Shown here piece by piece: positions 49,445 to 57,180 of a DNA stretch of 64,000 nt (positions are counted from its first letter, which is position 1; every line of letters starts with the position of its first letter). The position numbers and the translations under genes are program-made. The DNA comes from Paraburkholderia dioscoreae (GTDB taxonomy: Bacteria; Pseudomonadota; Gammaproteobacteria; Burkholderiales; Burkholderiaceae), in assembly GCF_902459535.1 (NCBI RefSeq), contig NZ_LR699555.1, positions 1-64,000 on the forward strand, in the 5' to 3' direction. The notes beneath the pieces are model-generated. The model was not told the DNA's origin, made no database searches, and saw nothing but the letters and a program-made list of their open reading frames with translations.

Positions 49445-50539
49445 ATGAAGCACGAATACTGTGTCCAGACGGACATCCTCGAAACTGTTGTCGCGTCAGC
49501 GCCGGTGGAGCTGCGACACGCTGCGCTGCTTGCCGCGCTCGCGACGCGCACCGAATTTCGCTCCCCGGCGTACGTAACATCACGCGACAGCTACGGGGCA
49601 CACCCCGCGCGAGTATTCGACGCGGCGGGAGCGTTGGTCGCGGACAACTATCGCGACTGGATCCGATCCGAGATTGACGCACGCAACGGCGACGTCGCCG
49701 CCGTGTGGGAGCACTACAAAGACGAGGGCTACCTGCTTTCCGAGATCCAGCCGGTACTGCATTTCTTCGTCCATGACCGCGGCGGTGCACAGGACAATTT
49801 CACCCAGTTTCGCATCTTCACTGAAACCGAGGCTATCAGCCGAAACCTCTTCACGAGTGCCGCCTGGAGGCAGCCGGAGCGCCCGAACGATCTTCTCGTC
49901 TATCACAATTATCTAGGCGAGCCGATCGATCCGCGCCCGCTGGGCAGCGCCCGGTACAGGCTCTACGACGCGATCGACATGCCGAGTTTTCTTCGTTTAG
50001 CCGACGCCTGTACCGCCGAGGAACGGCGCGTCGCTGCCGCACGTCGCTTCAAATTCACGGACCTGCAGACAGGTGAGTCCGGCTCCGAATCGTACGGCGA
50101 GATGTACCCGGCATTCGACAAATACCCCCACAAATCCCGGCGGTTTTTTGACGACTGGTGTGAGTCGAGCGCGGGTGCAAGTGGCGAACGAATCTGCCGG
50201 CGCTGGGTGTTCGAGCCGCAGGATTCGGAGGGGCATCAGTCAGACCAGACCCAGCCGCGTCACCTCTACTTCATTCCGCAGTGGGGACACAACCGCAAGG
50301 TGGCGGCCGTCGAAAAGACCCGCAACATGGACGACTACGCGCTGTTTGGCCGACTGAACAAGTTCGACGAGCGAATCGGCGTGCCGTTCAGCTGGTACTT
50401 CTACGGGCTTCACGGCGACCTGGTGAAGTCGGGTTCAATTGAGCGGATTCTTGCCGCTGCAGAGAACGGCCTTATCGTCCTCCCCGAACACGATTACCGG
50501 GTATTGAAACGCTGGCAGGACCAGCCATACGGATTCTGA
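49445..50539 (+). CDS. Uncharacterised 364-residue protein
   Basis: I do not recognise this soluble protein. Notable stretches are VLHFFVHDRGGAQDNFTQFRIFTETEAISRNLF (about 100-132), SYGEMYPAFDKYPHKSRRFFDDWC (about 218-241) and RHLYFIPQWGHNRKVAAVEKTRNMDDYALFGRLNKFDERIGVPFSWYFYGLHG (about 272-325). The charged, aromatic-rich sequence suggests an enzyme or nucleic-acid binder. It starts 16 bases after the SRAP gene and is followed after 2 bases by the ParB/Srx-like gene, so the three are likely one operon. Confidence 0.5.
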   Translation: MKHEYCVQTDILETVVASAPVELRHAALLAALATRTEFRSPAYVTSRDSYGAHPARVFDAAGALVADNYRDWIRSEIDARNGDVAAVWEHYKDEGYLLSEIQPVLHFFVHDRGGAQDNFTQFRIFTETEAISRNLFTSAAWRQPERPNDLLVYHNYLGEPIDPRPLGSARYRLYDAIDMPSFLRLADACTAEERRVAAARRFKFTDLQTGESGSESYGEMYPAFDKYPHKSRRFFDDWCESSAGASGERICRRWVFEPQDSEGHQSDQTQPRHLYFIPQWGHNRKVAAVEKTRNMDDYALFGRLNKFDERIGVPFSWYFYGLHGDLVKSGSIERILAAAENGLIVLPEHDYRVLKRWQDQPYGF

Positions 50540-50541
50540 GA

Positions 50542-51012
50542 ATGACTACCAAAACGCTGCCGCCTGTCCCTGCAGGCGTGTCGATGTACTTCTACATGAA
50601 ATTCGCCTTGGGCGGAGAAGAGTTCGGCGATGAGTGGTACAGGTTTCCAACGCTCGAAGACTTGCCCCCGTGTCTCAAGCATGACTACCCGACTCGCGAG
50701 CTGCAGTTCCGCGTCCCGCCTAATTGCACTGGCTTCGAGAGCGTCACCATTGAGCTTCAAAGCGCTCTGGACACGATGCCACCAGAAGACCGTTTGCATC
50801 TGAATCCGGCCCGCTGGAGCAAGGTGAAGCGCGACCTGAGCAACGGATGGTGCTATACGCCCTATATGGGACTCGAAACAGGGGCAGCAAGCCTGACGGA
50901 CGGCCGCCATCGGATCGTCGCGATGATGAAGCTCCTGCAGCTCGAGTACGCCCCCTTCTCGGTTCCGCGAGAGCACGTCGACGCTGTACGCGCGCAACTG
51001 AAAACCCGGTAG
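50542..51012 (+). CDS. Uncharacterised protein with ParB/Srx-like motif
   Basis: A 156-residue protein. The C-terminal block SLTDGRHRIVAMMKLLQLEYAPFSVP resembles the DGRHRxxA motif of ParB/sulfiredoxin-like nuclease or nucleotidase folds, which bind CTP/ATP or DNA. The N-terminal part (FALGGEEFGDEWYRFPTLEDLPP) has no family match that I know. Its 2-base gap to the upstream gene points to co-translation. Confidence 0.5.
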   Translation: MTTKTLPPVPAGVSMYFYMKFALGGEEFGDEWYRFPTLEDLPPCLKHDYPTRELQFRVPPNCTGFESVTIELQSALDTMPPEDRLHLNPARWSKVKRDLSNGWCYTPYMGLETGAASLTDGRHRIVAMMKLLQLEYAPFSVPREHVDAVRAQLKTR

Positions 51013-51087
51013 CTATAGATAAGACCATGGCGCGCGACGCGCCCCGCCGACCGGCCGGTTGCCGGCCAACACCACACGCAAAAAACA

Positions 51088-51582
51088 ATGACTGAACAGA
51101 CAAAGATTCGCTTCCGAGCCGTTACCACCTCTACCAACGATACCGTAGCCGCCATCCTGGCCTACGCAAAGAGCCCTCATCTGAAGGAGCTGCGCCTCGC
51201 TGTGACCCAGGCGTACCGGTACGAAGTGGAACTAAAGGGTGCCGATAATAACCTGCTGCAAAACAGCCCTATTCTTCAGGCGGTCGCCGTCCTCGCGCTG
51301 CCGTACGTTCCGGGCGAAAACGTGACCGTCGTTATTGACTCGTCCGAGATTTCTGCACAACGTTCAGCTCGAGCCAGCGAGTTGAAAGGGCTTCTCGGTG
51401 CTCTGCTTGCATTGAACCTTGCACCCGGCAAGCTGACCTACAGCCTGACGCCCGTCGTAGCAACCAACCACCTCGCTGTAGCAGAGGCGGAACAGGCAAT
51501 TCTCGGGACGGACTACGCGCAGCTGGCAACGGCGGCGGATGAAGACGACCTGCTGCAGCGTATGCAGTACAAGCCTAGCTGA
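51088..51582 (+). CDS. Uncharacterised 164-residue protein
   Basis: A soluble alpha/beta protein starting MTEQTKIRFRAVTTSTNDTVAA. The middle (LRLAVTQAYRYEVELKGADNNLLQNSPILQAVAVLALPYVPGENVTVVID) reads as a beta-rich core. No membrane segment or motif. It lies 75 bases after the ParB-like gene and may be part of the same group. No family recognised. Confidence 0.45.
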   Translation: MTEQTKIRFRAVTTSTNDTVAAILAYAKSPHLKELRLAVTQAYRYEVELKGADNNLLQNSPILQAVAVLALPYVPGENVTVVIDSSEISAQRSARASELKGLLGALLALNLAPGKLTYSLTPVVATNHLAVAEAEQAILGTDYAQLATAADEDDLLQRMQYKPS

Positions 51583-51735
51583 TTGGGGCGGCACAGCACG
51601 GGGAACGGTCCGAACCGTTCCTCGTGCAAGGGCGGACCCGTGGCTACGGTTCGCCCAACGCCTCACGTGATACCCGCGCGTCGGCCGACGAAAGTCGAGT
51701 TACTTTACAGGCCCGTCAAACAAAGCAGAGACCTC

Positions 51736-52419
51736 ATGGTATTTCTCCCCGTTTTCCTGTTTGCCGCCTACGCCAACCTGATACTGGCGGTACGCGGCCT
51801 CGTCGCAAAAGGACGGGCCGCGCTCATCGCTCAGGCGCATTTTCTAGTCTGCCTGGTCGGCGCTTTAGGTGTGTTGCTGGGGTTCGAACTGATCCCCGAT
51901 CCGCGAAAGGGCATTGCCGGCGATGCCACGAACTACTGCGTTCTCGCGTTCTTCGCGTTCGGTCTTTTGACCGTTGCGCTTTTCGGCGGCCGGCTCATTG
52001 TTCTCGCGCGAGATCCAGCAACGCACAAGGGCGCTGGCGTGCGGTTCGGCATGGCGATATGGGCAGTCCTAGCCGGGCTCTACCTCTGCGGAGTTGCTGC
52101 CGATCACTGGCTGTTTTTCCGGGACGCCGCACATTCAGGTACTGCAGATCCTGGCTACTTCGGATCGAGCGTGCAATGCCGCACTGCGGTGCTCGTTCGT
52201 CTCGAAGGCGACAAAGCCGTGTATCGCTGTCCAACCTCGATCGAACTTGGTCAAAATTACCAGCGCCCGTTCGCACCATGGCCGTCATATACGAGTGGGG
52301 AAGCTGACGGTAGAGCCCTGCGTCGCTCCGTTGAAGACACAAAGCCCGCGACCACCACACCTGCAGACCGTCCTGTCTTCACAGTGCCTGCGAGCGAGAT
52401 CCGCGTCCAGCCGAAGTGA
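51736..52419 (+). CDS. Uncharacterised membrane protein
   Basis: A 227-residue protein from the ATG at 51736, with four hydrophobic segments (FLPVFLFAAYANLILAV, HFLVCLVGALGVLLGFELI, NYCVLAFFAFGLLTVALFGGRLIVL, GMAIWAVLAGLYLCGVAADHWLFF) and an extracytoplasmic C-terminal domain of ~90 residues containing one Cys pair. The frame is open upstream to 51583 but without a good start. Function unknown. Confidence 0.5.
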   Translation: MVFLPVFLFAAYANLILAVRGLVAKGRAALIAQAHFLVCLVGALGVLLGFELIPDPRKGIAGDATNYCVLAFFAFGLLTVALFGGRLIVLARDPATHKGAGVRFGMAIWAVLAGLYLCGVAADHWLFFRDAAHSGTADPGYFGSSVQCRTAVLVRLEGDKAVYRCPTSIELGQNYQRPFAPWPSYTSGEADGRALRRSVEDTKPATTTPADRPVFTVPASEIRVQPK

Positions 52420-52630
52420 CGCATCGCGCAGCGGTGGCCGCTGTTCTGTTCTGCGGCGCCGCCTGTCACCCACTTACTGCAGCGGCTCACGTTTCCCTAG
52501 TAGCCACGCGTCACTGCTCCTCTTTTAGAGCTAGGCGCCCGATTTGAGAATCTCCGAATGGTTTGCCAGTTCGCGATAGGCGGGGGACAATGCCGCCTAT
52601 TTCTACGCGAAACGCGAAAGGCACGCTGAT

Positions 52631-53314
52631 ATGCGCCTCTACTATCTGACTGGACGGAATTGGGCAGAAAAAATTCTGCGTGAGCAGCGTTTCAAGCTTT
52701 CGACCATCGAAGAACTGAATGACCCATTCGAACTACTCGGTGCTGCGGTTGGCGAGCCCAAGGCGCGCCGCGCATATCAAATGCTTCACAGGCACTGGAC
52801 TAAAACAATTGGAATGCTATGTGCCAGTCGGTCCTGGGAGAGCCCTGTAATGTGGGCGCACTATGGTGATAAGCATCGGGGAGTGTGTCTCGGATTTGAT
52901 GTGGTCGATGCCGAGGCATCTCAGGTTAGCTATCGAGCCGAGCGACTAAGTGGCTTGCTCGAGCATATCGGTCGCGGTGAACACCTTGTTGAACAGCAAA
53001 TGCGCGCCATTTTGACCACGAAGTTTAAAGACTGGGAGTATGAACGCGAATTGCGGATGTTCGCCCAACTCGATCAGCGCGAAGCCCAAGATGGGAAATA
53101 CTATCTGAATTTTCAGCCTCACATCACTCTACGCGAAGTGATACTCGGTGCTAGGTGCGATGCGGACGTGCGTAGCATTGCGGAGACGGTTACGCCATCA
53201 AAGGCGCGCGTTGAAGTTTTTAAAGCCAGACCCGCTTTCAACAGCTTCAGGATAGTTCGCCAGCAACAAGAGCCATCTATGTTCGTAGCCCCGATCGTTC
53301 GTGGACGGGACTAA
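52631..53314 (+). CDS. DUF2971 protein
   Basis: A 227-residue protein of the DUF2971 family, recognised from the pattern FKLSTIEELNDPFELLG (about 22-38), MWAHYGDKHRGVCLGFDV (about 74-91) and a Lys-x-x-x-W-x-Y-E-x-E stretch (FKDWEYERELRMFAQ, about 137-151). The family is common in phage-defence regions; its biochemical activity is not known to me. Codon choice here is more AT-rich than in the arsenic island, suggesting separate acquisition with the Shedu gene 238 bases downstream. Confidence 0.75.
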   Translation: MRLYYLTGRNWAEKILREQRFKLSTIEELNDPFELLGAAVGEPKARRAYQMLHRHWTKTIGMLCASRSWESPVMWAHYGDKHRGVCLGFDVVDAEASQVSYRAERLSGLLEHIGRGEHLVEQQMRAILTTKFKDWEYERELRMFAQLDQREAQDGKYYLNFQPHITLREVILGARCDADVRSIAETVTPSKARVEVFKARPAFNSFRIVRQQQEPSMFVAPIVRGRD

Positions 53315-53552
53315 ATGCAGAGCAGGCCAGTTGCGTTTCGCTTTTGCATCCGTCGCTGTGGCACGTATCCGGACAGCATGTGCCAAGAAAAGTGAAATAA
53401 TCGTCACGTTCTGCCGCAGTAAGTGAAAAGCCCCCATCGGATTCTCACCGACGCGCCTTTGATGCTCGTCAGAACAAGCGGCGAGCAAGTGTCCACGAAT
53501 ATCGCTCAATAGACGCAAGTAGAAACGTCGAATTCTCGCACCGAGGGGAAAC

Positions 53553-54782
53553 ATGCTTAAGTTCCAAATCACGGCTACAGGTGTAGATCTCGAATACGAA
53601 GGAGATCAGAGTGGCACTAACCGGTGGGTCGTGGACGAACTCACGAACAACAATGTGGCGCGAGTATCCCGCGTATTCTCGTTTCAACGTGCGGACTTGC
53701 TAAATCCTCCCACTCCCACGCAAGATTTCGATGAGTACGTGTGTCGGTTTCGATTCGGCACATTCGTAGATGGCTATGTGAAGATTCCCGCAAGGGTCCT
53801 CGGTATCAAGAACGACTTGCTCATAAGTCGAGATGTGACGCTCAAGCGAGTGACCTTTGCTGCCGAGCGCCACGTTTCAATTTTTGGTCGGCTCTCAGCG
53901 CTGCTAGAACACTCCGATCCCATCGTGATTGGAGGGGACCGTCCCGGAGCAATCCCTCGCGACGTATTTGAGGAGTTGATCGAGAAATTCCCGAACACCT
54001 ATGAACTCGATTGCTATGCTAATGCCCGGGTTCACACGATCCTTTCAGAGTACCTGGACGGCATGAAGGATGCGCGGGGTCGCTTTGAGACGTATCTCAA
54101 CAAAAAAAAGACGGCGCTCACCGGTACCACGAAACTCGACTTGAGCGTCCTGGGGAAACTGGAAATCGAGAAATACGTCTTGATCCGAGACCTGATCAAA
54201 GATGCGTTGGCGACCAAGCAGCATCTGTCCGAGCGCGAGTGGCAGCAGCTGATGCTTTCCTTCCTGCTCCTGTTGTTCCCGAAGTACATCAAGGTGCTTG
54301 AGAACATCACTATCCACGACCACTACAGCGACCCGACCAAGAAGACCGATCGTCATATCGACATCGGCTTGGTTGATGCGAACGGCAATCTCGACGTCAT
54401 CGAGGTCAAAAAACCTTTCGATGACAAGATCCTTCGCAAGAGCCCTTACCGCGGCAATAGCATCCCGACCTCCGAGTTGAGCGGCAGCATCATGCAGGCC
54501 GAGAAGTATCTCTTCCACTTGTCGAAATGGGGTGTCAAAGGTGAAGAGACACTCACCAAAAAGTATGCCGCTGAGCTGCCAACGGGCATGAATATCCGGA
54601 TCTCCAACCCTAAGGCGATCATCATCGTTGGGCGCGATCAGATCGGCGGTGCCGAAATGACTGGCAGTCAGCGGTTGGACTTCGAGGTGATCAAGCGCAA
54701 GTACGCGAACATGCTGGATATCATCACATACGACGACCTGTTGCGACGGCTCGACAACACCATTGTTGCCCTTGGTGGTTGA
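53553..54782 (+). CDS. sduA: Shedu (SduA) anti-phage nuclease
   Basis: A 409-residue protein with the DUF4263/SduA nuclease domain in its C-terminal half. Motifs are DIGLVDANGNLDVIEVKKPF (D...E-x-K at about 270-285), then GSIMQAEKYLFHLSKW and KAIIIVGRD. Shedu is a single-gene, PD-(D/E)XK defence system that nicks or cuts invading DNA. The N-terminal ~200 residues (beta-rich, then helical) are the variable sensor part. GAGGGG precedes the start. Lower GC than its surroundings. Confidence 0.85.
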   Translation: MLKFQITATGVDLEYEGDQSGTNRWVVDELTNNNVARVSRVFSFQRADLLNPPTPTQDFDEYVCRFRFGTFVDGYVKIPARVLGIKNDLLISRDVTLKRVTFAAERHVSIFGRLSALLEHSDPIVIGGDRPGAIPRDVFEELIEKFPNTYELDCYANARVHTILSEYLDGMKDARGRFETYLNKKKTALTGTTKLDLSVLGKLEIEKYVLIRDLIKDALATKQHLSEREWQQLMLSFLLLLFPKYIKVLENITIHDHYSDPTKKTDRHIDIGLVDANGNLDVIEVKKPFDDKILRKSPYRGNSIPTSELSGSIMQAEKYLFHLSKWGVKGEETLTKKYAAELPTGMNIRISNPKAIIIVGRDQIGGAEMTGSQRLDFEVIKRKYANMLDIITYDDLLRRLDNTIVALGG

Positions 54783-54936
54783 GGAATCTGGGTTGACCGG
54801 AACCGCCTTCCTCTCGCAGCGCCCGACCCCAGCCTGTGTGAAGGCATCGGCCCTAGGCAGCAATTGGCAAGATGCGGCAACGGGAAATGTCCGCAATGGC
54901 TCGACTTCGCCCGTCTGACTTTCGACCACTGCTAGA

Positions 54937-54999
54937 TTTTTCACTATCTCCACCGGCACTTTTTCACTTGTGTGGCACAGTTTTCACTTTCTGTGTCAC
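54937..54999. repeat. Imperfect direct repeats, possible IS21-type end
   Basis: TTTTCACTTGTGTGGCAC (54961-54978) and TTTTCACTTTCTGTGTCAC (54981-54999) are near copies; a third, weaker copy starts at 54937. Multiple terminal repeats of this look are found at ends of IS21-family elements, so this may be the scar of a lost insertion. Confidence 0.35.
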
Positions 55000-55043
55000 C
55001 CTACAGAACGCTTGAATTGGAGCCTAAACTTCACTTTTTCAAA

Positions 55044-55059
55044 ACATCAATATTGATGT
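55044..55059. promoter_or_regulatory. Palindromic operator, copy 1
   Basis: ACATCAATATTGATGT, perfect 16-bp palindrome, followed by GTTGATG. An identical core is at 60465-60482. It overlaps the -35 region of a promoter reading toward the esterase gene. Confidence 0.7.
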
Positions 55060-55144
55060 GTTGATGATTCACTGTGATACAATGGGAACCATGATGCAGC
55101 GGGGAATAAGTAACGAGTAGCACTTCTCCGATGTGTCGGTGTTA

Positions 55145-55174
55145 GGAACCGTCCCCTGGTGGGGACCGGCTTCC
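55145..55174 (+). other. Stable hairpin in the leader of the esterase gene
   Basis: GTCCCC-TGGT-GGGGAC extended by outer GGAA/TTCC pairs. It has no U-run, sits 70 bases before the start codon, and could be a structured 5' leader that affects RNA stability. Confidence 0.45.
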
Positions 55175-55244
55175 TGCGAAGAGATTCAAATCAATAGAAC
55201 TAGACAGCGTGACCGTCGCCAGATAAAAACGAGGACATAGCCCG

Positions 55245-56480
55245 ATGAAGTCGACCAATCAAATCAATACGAAAGCCGGTTCGGACCGCAGCCCACTCAC
55301 CCGCTTTGCTCAACTCGCGATAGCAAGTGCTGCATTTGCGATGCTGGCTGCATGTGGCGGCGGTGGCGGTGGTGGGGGAAGCAGCAGCACCGGTTCAAAC
55401 AACGCCGCGACGTCACCGGGCGGTATCAACCTGCAAGTCGTTTCGTTCGGTGACAGTCTGTCCGACGTCGGCACCTACGCACCAGTGATTACTGCGAGCT
55501 TCGGCGGCGGCCGCTTCACGACGAATCCGGGCGAGGTCTGGACACAAAAGGTGGCGGAATACTATGGCGGCTCGCTGACCGCTGCTTACCTCGGCGGTTT
55601 TGGCCAACCGCTTGCTCCGTCGACAGGATTCGGCTACGCGCAAGGCGGTTCCCGTGTCCAGGATCCGGACGGCGAAGGCCATGCTCCTGCCGGCGTCGCC
55701 AACGCCGCCTACGCACAGGCTACGACCGTACCGGTCACACAGCAGGTCCAGAATTACCTGTCGGCTCATGGCAGCTTCAACTCGAATCAGCTGGTGTTGA
55801 TCAACGGCGGCGCCAACGACATCTTCGAACTGGAGCCGAGCATTCAGGCAGCGATCGCCGCCGACGTGGCGGGCGGGATGGACCCGGCCGTCGCGCTGCA
55901 GAAGGAGGCAACAGCTTCGCTCGGCCCGGTTGCACAGACCTTCGCTGGTGTTGTCAAACAGATCGTCGCTTCCGGCGCAACGCATGTTGTCGTCTCGAAC
56001 GTGCCGGATATCGGACAGACCCCGCTTGGCGTCACCAGCGGTGCGGCGGCCCAGCAGCTGCTCACAGGCCTGGCTACCGTGTACAACGCAGCACTTGCGC
56101 AATCGCTTCAGGCGCTCGGACTGTCAGGCAGCCAGGTCATCCAGATCGATGCTTTCGGCTGGCAGGATGGGATTACGACGGACTATCAGACCAACGGCTT
56201 CACTGTGTCGAATACGGGCACGGCATGTAACCTCCAGTCGATGGCCGCCAACGCAACCGCTTACGGCACGCAGCATCCGGAAGTGCTCAACGGCCTGACC
56301 GCGGCGCAGTATGGCGCGTCGTTGGCCTCGTCGCTGTTCTGCTCGCCCCAAACCTACACGGTGGCCGGCGCGGACCAGACCTACATGTTTGCCGACAATG
56401 TCCACCCATCGACGCACCTGCACGCGCTGTTCGCGCAGTACGTCCAGCAACAGATCGCAAAAACAGGCCTTGGCAAGTAA
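55245..56480 (+). CDS. SGNH/GDSL-type esterase lipoprotein
   Basis: A 411-residue secreted hydrolase. The N-terminus has a lipoprotein signal (FAMLAACGGGGGGGGSSS) with lipid-anchored Cys and a Gly/Ser linker. Then the catalytic Ser in VVSFGDSLSDVGTY (block I), oxyanion-hole Asn in NGGANDIFE (block III) and Asp/His in FADNVHPSTHLHALF (block V), the complete SGNH set. It lacks an autotransporter barrel, unlike EstA. It likely acts on lipids or esters outside the inner membrane. It stands behind a palindromic operator and is ended by a strong terminator. Confidence 0.88.
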   Translation: MKSTNQINTKAGSDRSPLTRFAQLAIASAAFAMLAACGGGGGGGGSSSTGSNNAATSPGGINLQVVSFGDSLSDVGTYAPVITASFGGGRFTTNPGEVWTQKVAEYYGGSLTAAYLGGFGQPLAPSTGFGYAQGGSRVQDPDGEGHAPAGVANAAYAQATTVPVTQQVQNYLSAHGSFNSNQLVLINGGANDIFELEPSIQAAIAADVAGGMDPAVALQKEATASLGPVAQTFAGVVKQIVASGATHVVVSNVPDIGQTPLGVTSGAAAQQLLTGLATVYNAALAQSLQALGLSGSQVIQIDAFGWQDGITTDYQTNGFTVSNTGTACNLQSMAANATAYGTQHPEVLNGLTAAQYGASLASSLFCSPQTYTVAGADQTYMFADNVHPSTHLHALFAQYVQQQIAKTGLGK

Positions 56481-56530
56481 TAGCTGGCTCTGCAATGCGG
56501 TACGCTGCTTGAGATAGCCGCGAACGAAAA

Positions 56531-56555
56531 GGGGCGCCAAAGTGCGCCCCTTTTT
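56531..56555 (+). terminator. Rho-independent terminator after the esterase gene
   Basis: GGGGCGC-CAAAGT-GCGCCCC followed by TTTTT. The AAAA before the left arm makes it work for the leftward gene at 56572 as well. Confidence 0.88.
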
Positions 56556-56571
56556 CTATTCCACCAGCGAC

Positions 56572-57102
56572 TCAAATGGCCGCGAGCGCGCCGCTCCAGT
56601 GCAACCAGACCGCCACAGCGGCCGCGCCAAACAAAGGCCACGATCTCAGCGAAAGACGCCAGTCCACCGTTGACGGCCATGCCCCGAACAGCAGCTGCGC
56701 GAGGCCCGCCCATAGGACCACATCCCATGGCGAGAACGCAAACCCGTTGCGCAACCGCAGCAGTGCTGTGCCAGCGGCGATACCGTACCCCAGCAAAGGG
56801 GCGAGACTAGCCGGGGCCGCGTTCCACCACCGTATGTTCTCGAACACCACCTCGCCAAACATGTAGGACCCGTCGGGTGCACGCCGCGGCCACACCGATA
56901 GGCTGACCGGTCGCGCTCCAACGAGGTGACCGCATACGAAATGCGAAAACTCGTGCGTCAGGGTTGCTGGGAGCGACAGAAGGGCAAATATCGCGTTACC
57001 GCGGGCGATGCGCCAGAGTACGATCGCCCCGAGAGCTGGAGGCGCGAGGTAGGCACCAATCGCGCGGATTGGCACCTGAAAGACAGTCGAGGGAAGATTC
57101 AC
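56572..57102 (-). CDS. Membrane protein with HExxH motif (M50-like)
   Basis: A 176-residue membrane protein with about five hydrophobic segments. LPATLTHEFSHFVCGHLVGARPVSLSVWPRR carries HEFSH in a hydrophobic helix, the S2P-like zinc motif, and resembles the protein at 41295 in layout rather than in sequence. A second metal ligand is not obvious. It could be a minimal intramembrane protease or an inactive relative. GTG start, weak ribosome-binding site, so the start is uncertain. Confidence 0.55.
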   Translation of the reverse strand: MNLPSTVFQVPIRAIGAYLAPPALGAIVLWRIARGNAIFALLSLPATLTHEFSHFVCGHLVGARPVSLSVWPRRAPDGSYMFGEVVFENIRWWNAAPASLAPLLGYGIAAGTALLRLRNGFAFSPWDVVLWAGLAQLLFGAWPSTVDWRLSLRSWPLFGAAAVAVWLHWSGALAAI

Positions 57103-57148
57103 GGATACAGGTTCTGACGGATCTAACTAGATGCAGGAGAGGCGCCAA

Positions 57149-57162
57149 TTTCGCATGCGAAA
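57149..57162. repeat. Palindrome TTTCGCATGCGAAA, copy 2
   Basis: Identical to the copy at 34890-34903. It lies between the leftward HExxH gene and the end of the DUF1173 gene. Confidence 0.6.
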
Positions 57163-57180
57163 CAGCACTCTTCTGCAGGG

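Larger units (their letters stand above)
54783..55244. other. 462-bp control region with repeats between sduA and the esterase gene
   Basis: No gene is convincing. It holds imperfect direct repeats (54937-54999), a palindromic operator at 55044 next to a likely promoter (TACAAT at 55078-55083), and a strong hairpin in the leader of the esterase gene at 55145-55174. A long minus-strand frame through this region and sduA is the shadow of sduA. Confidence 0.5.

Noticed and set aside
54045..54959. A 304-codon minus-strand frame
   Set aside because: It is antisense to the Shedu nuclease, which has clear motifs and a good start; the shadow frame has none.
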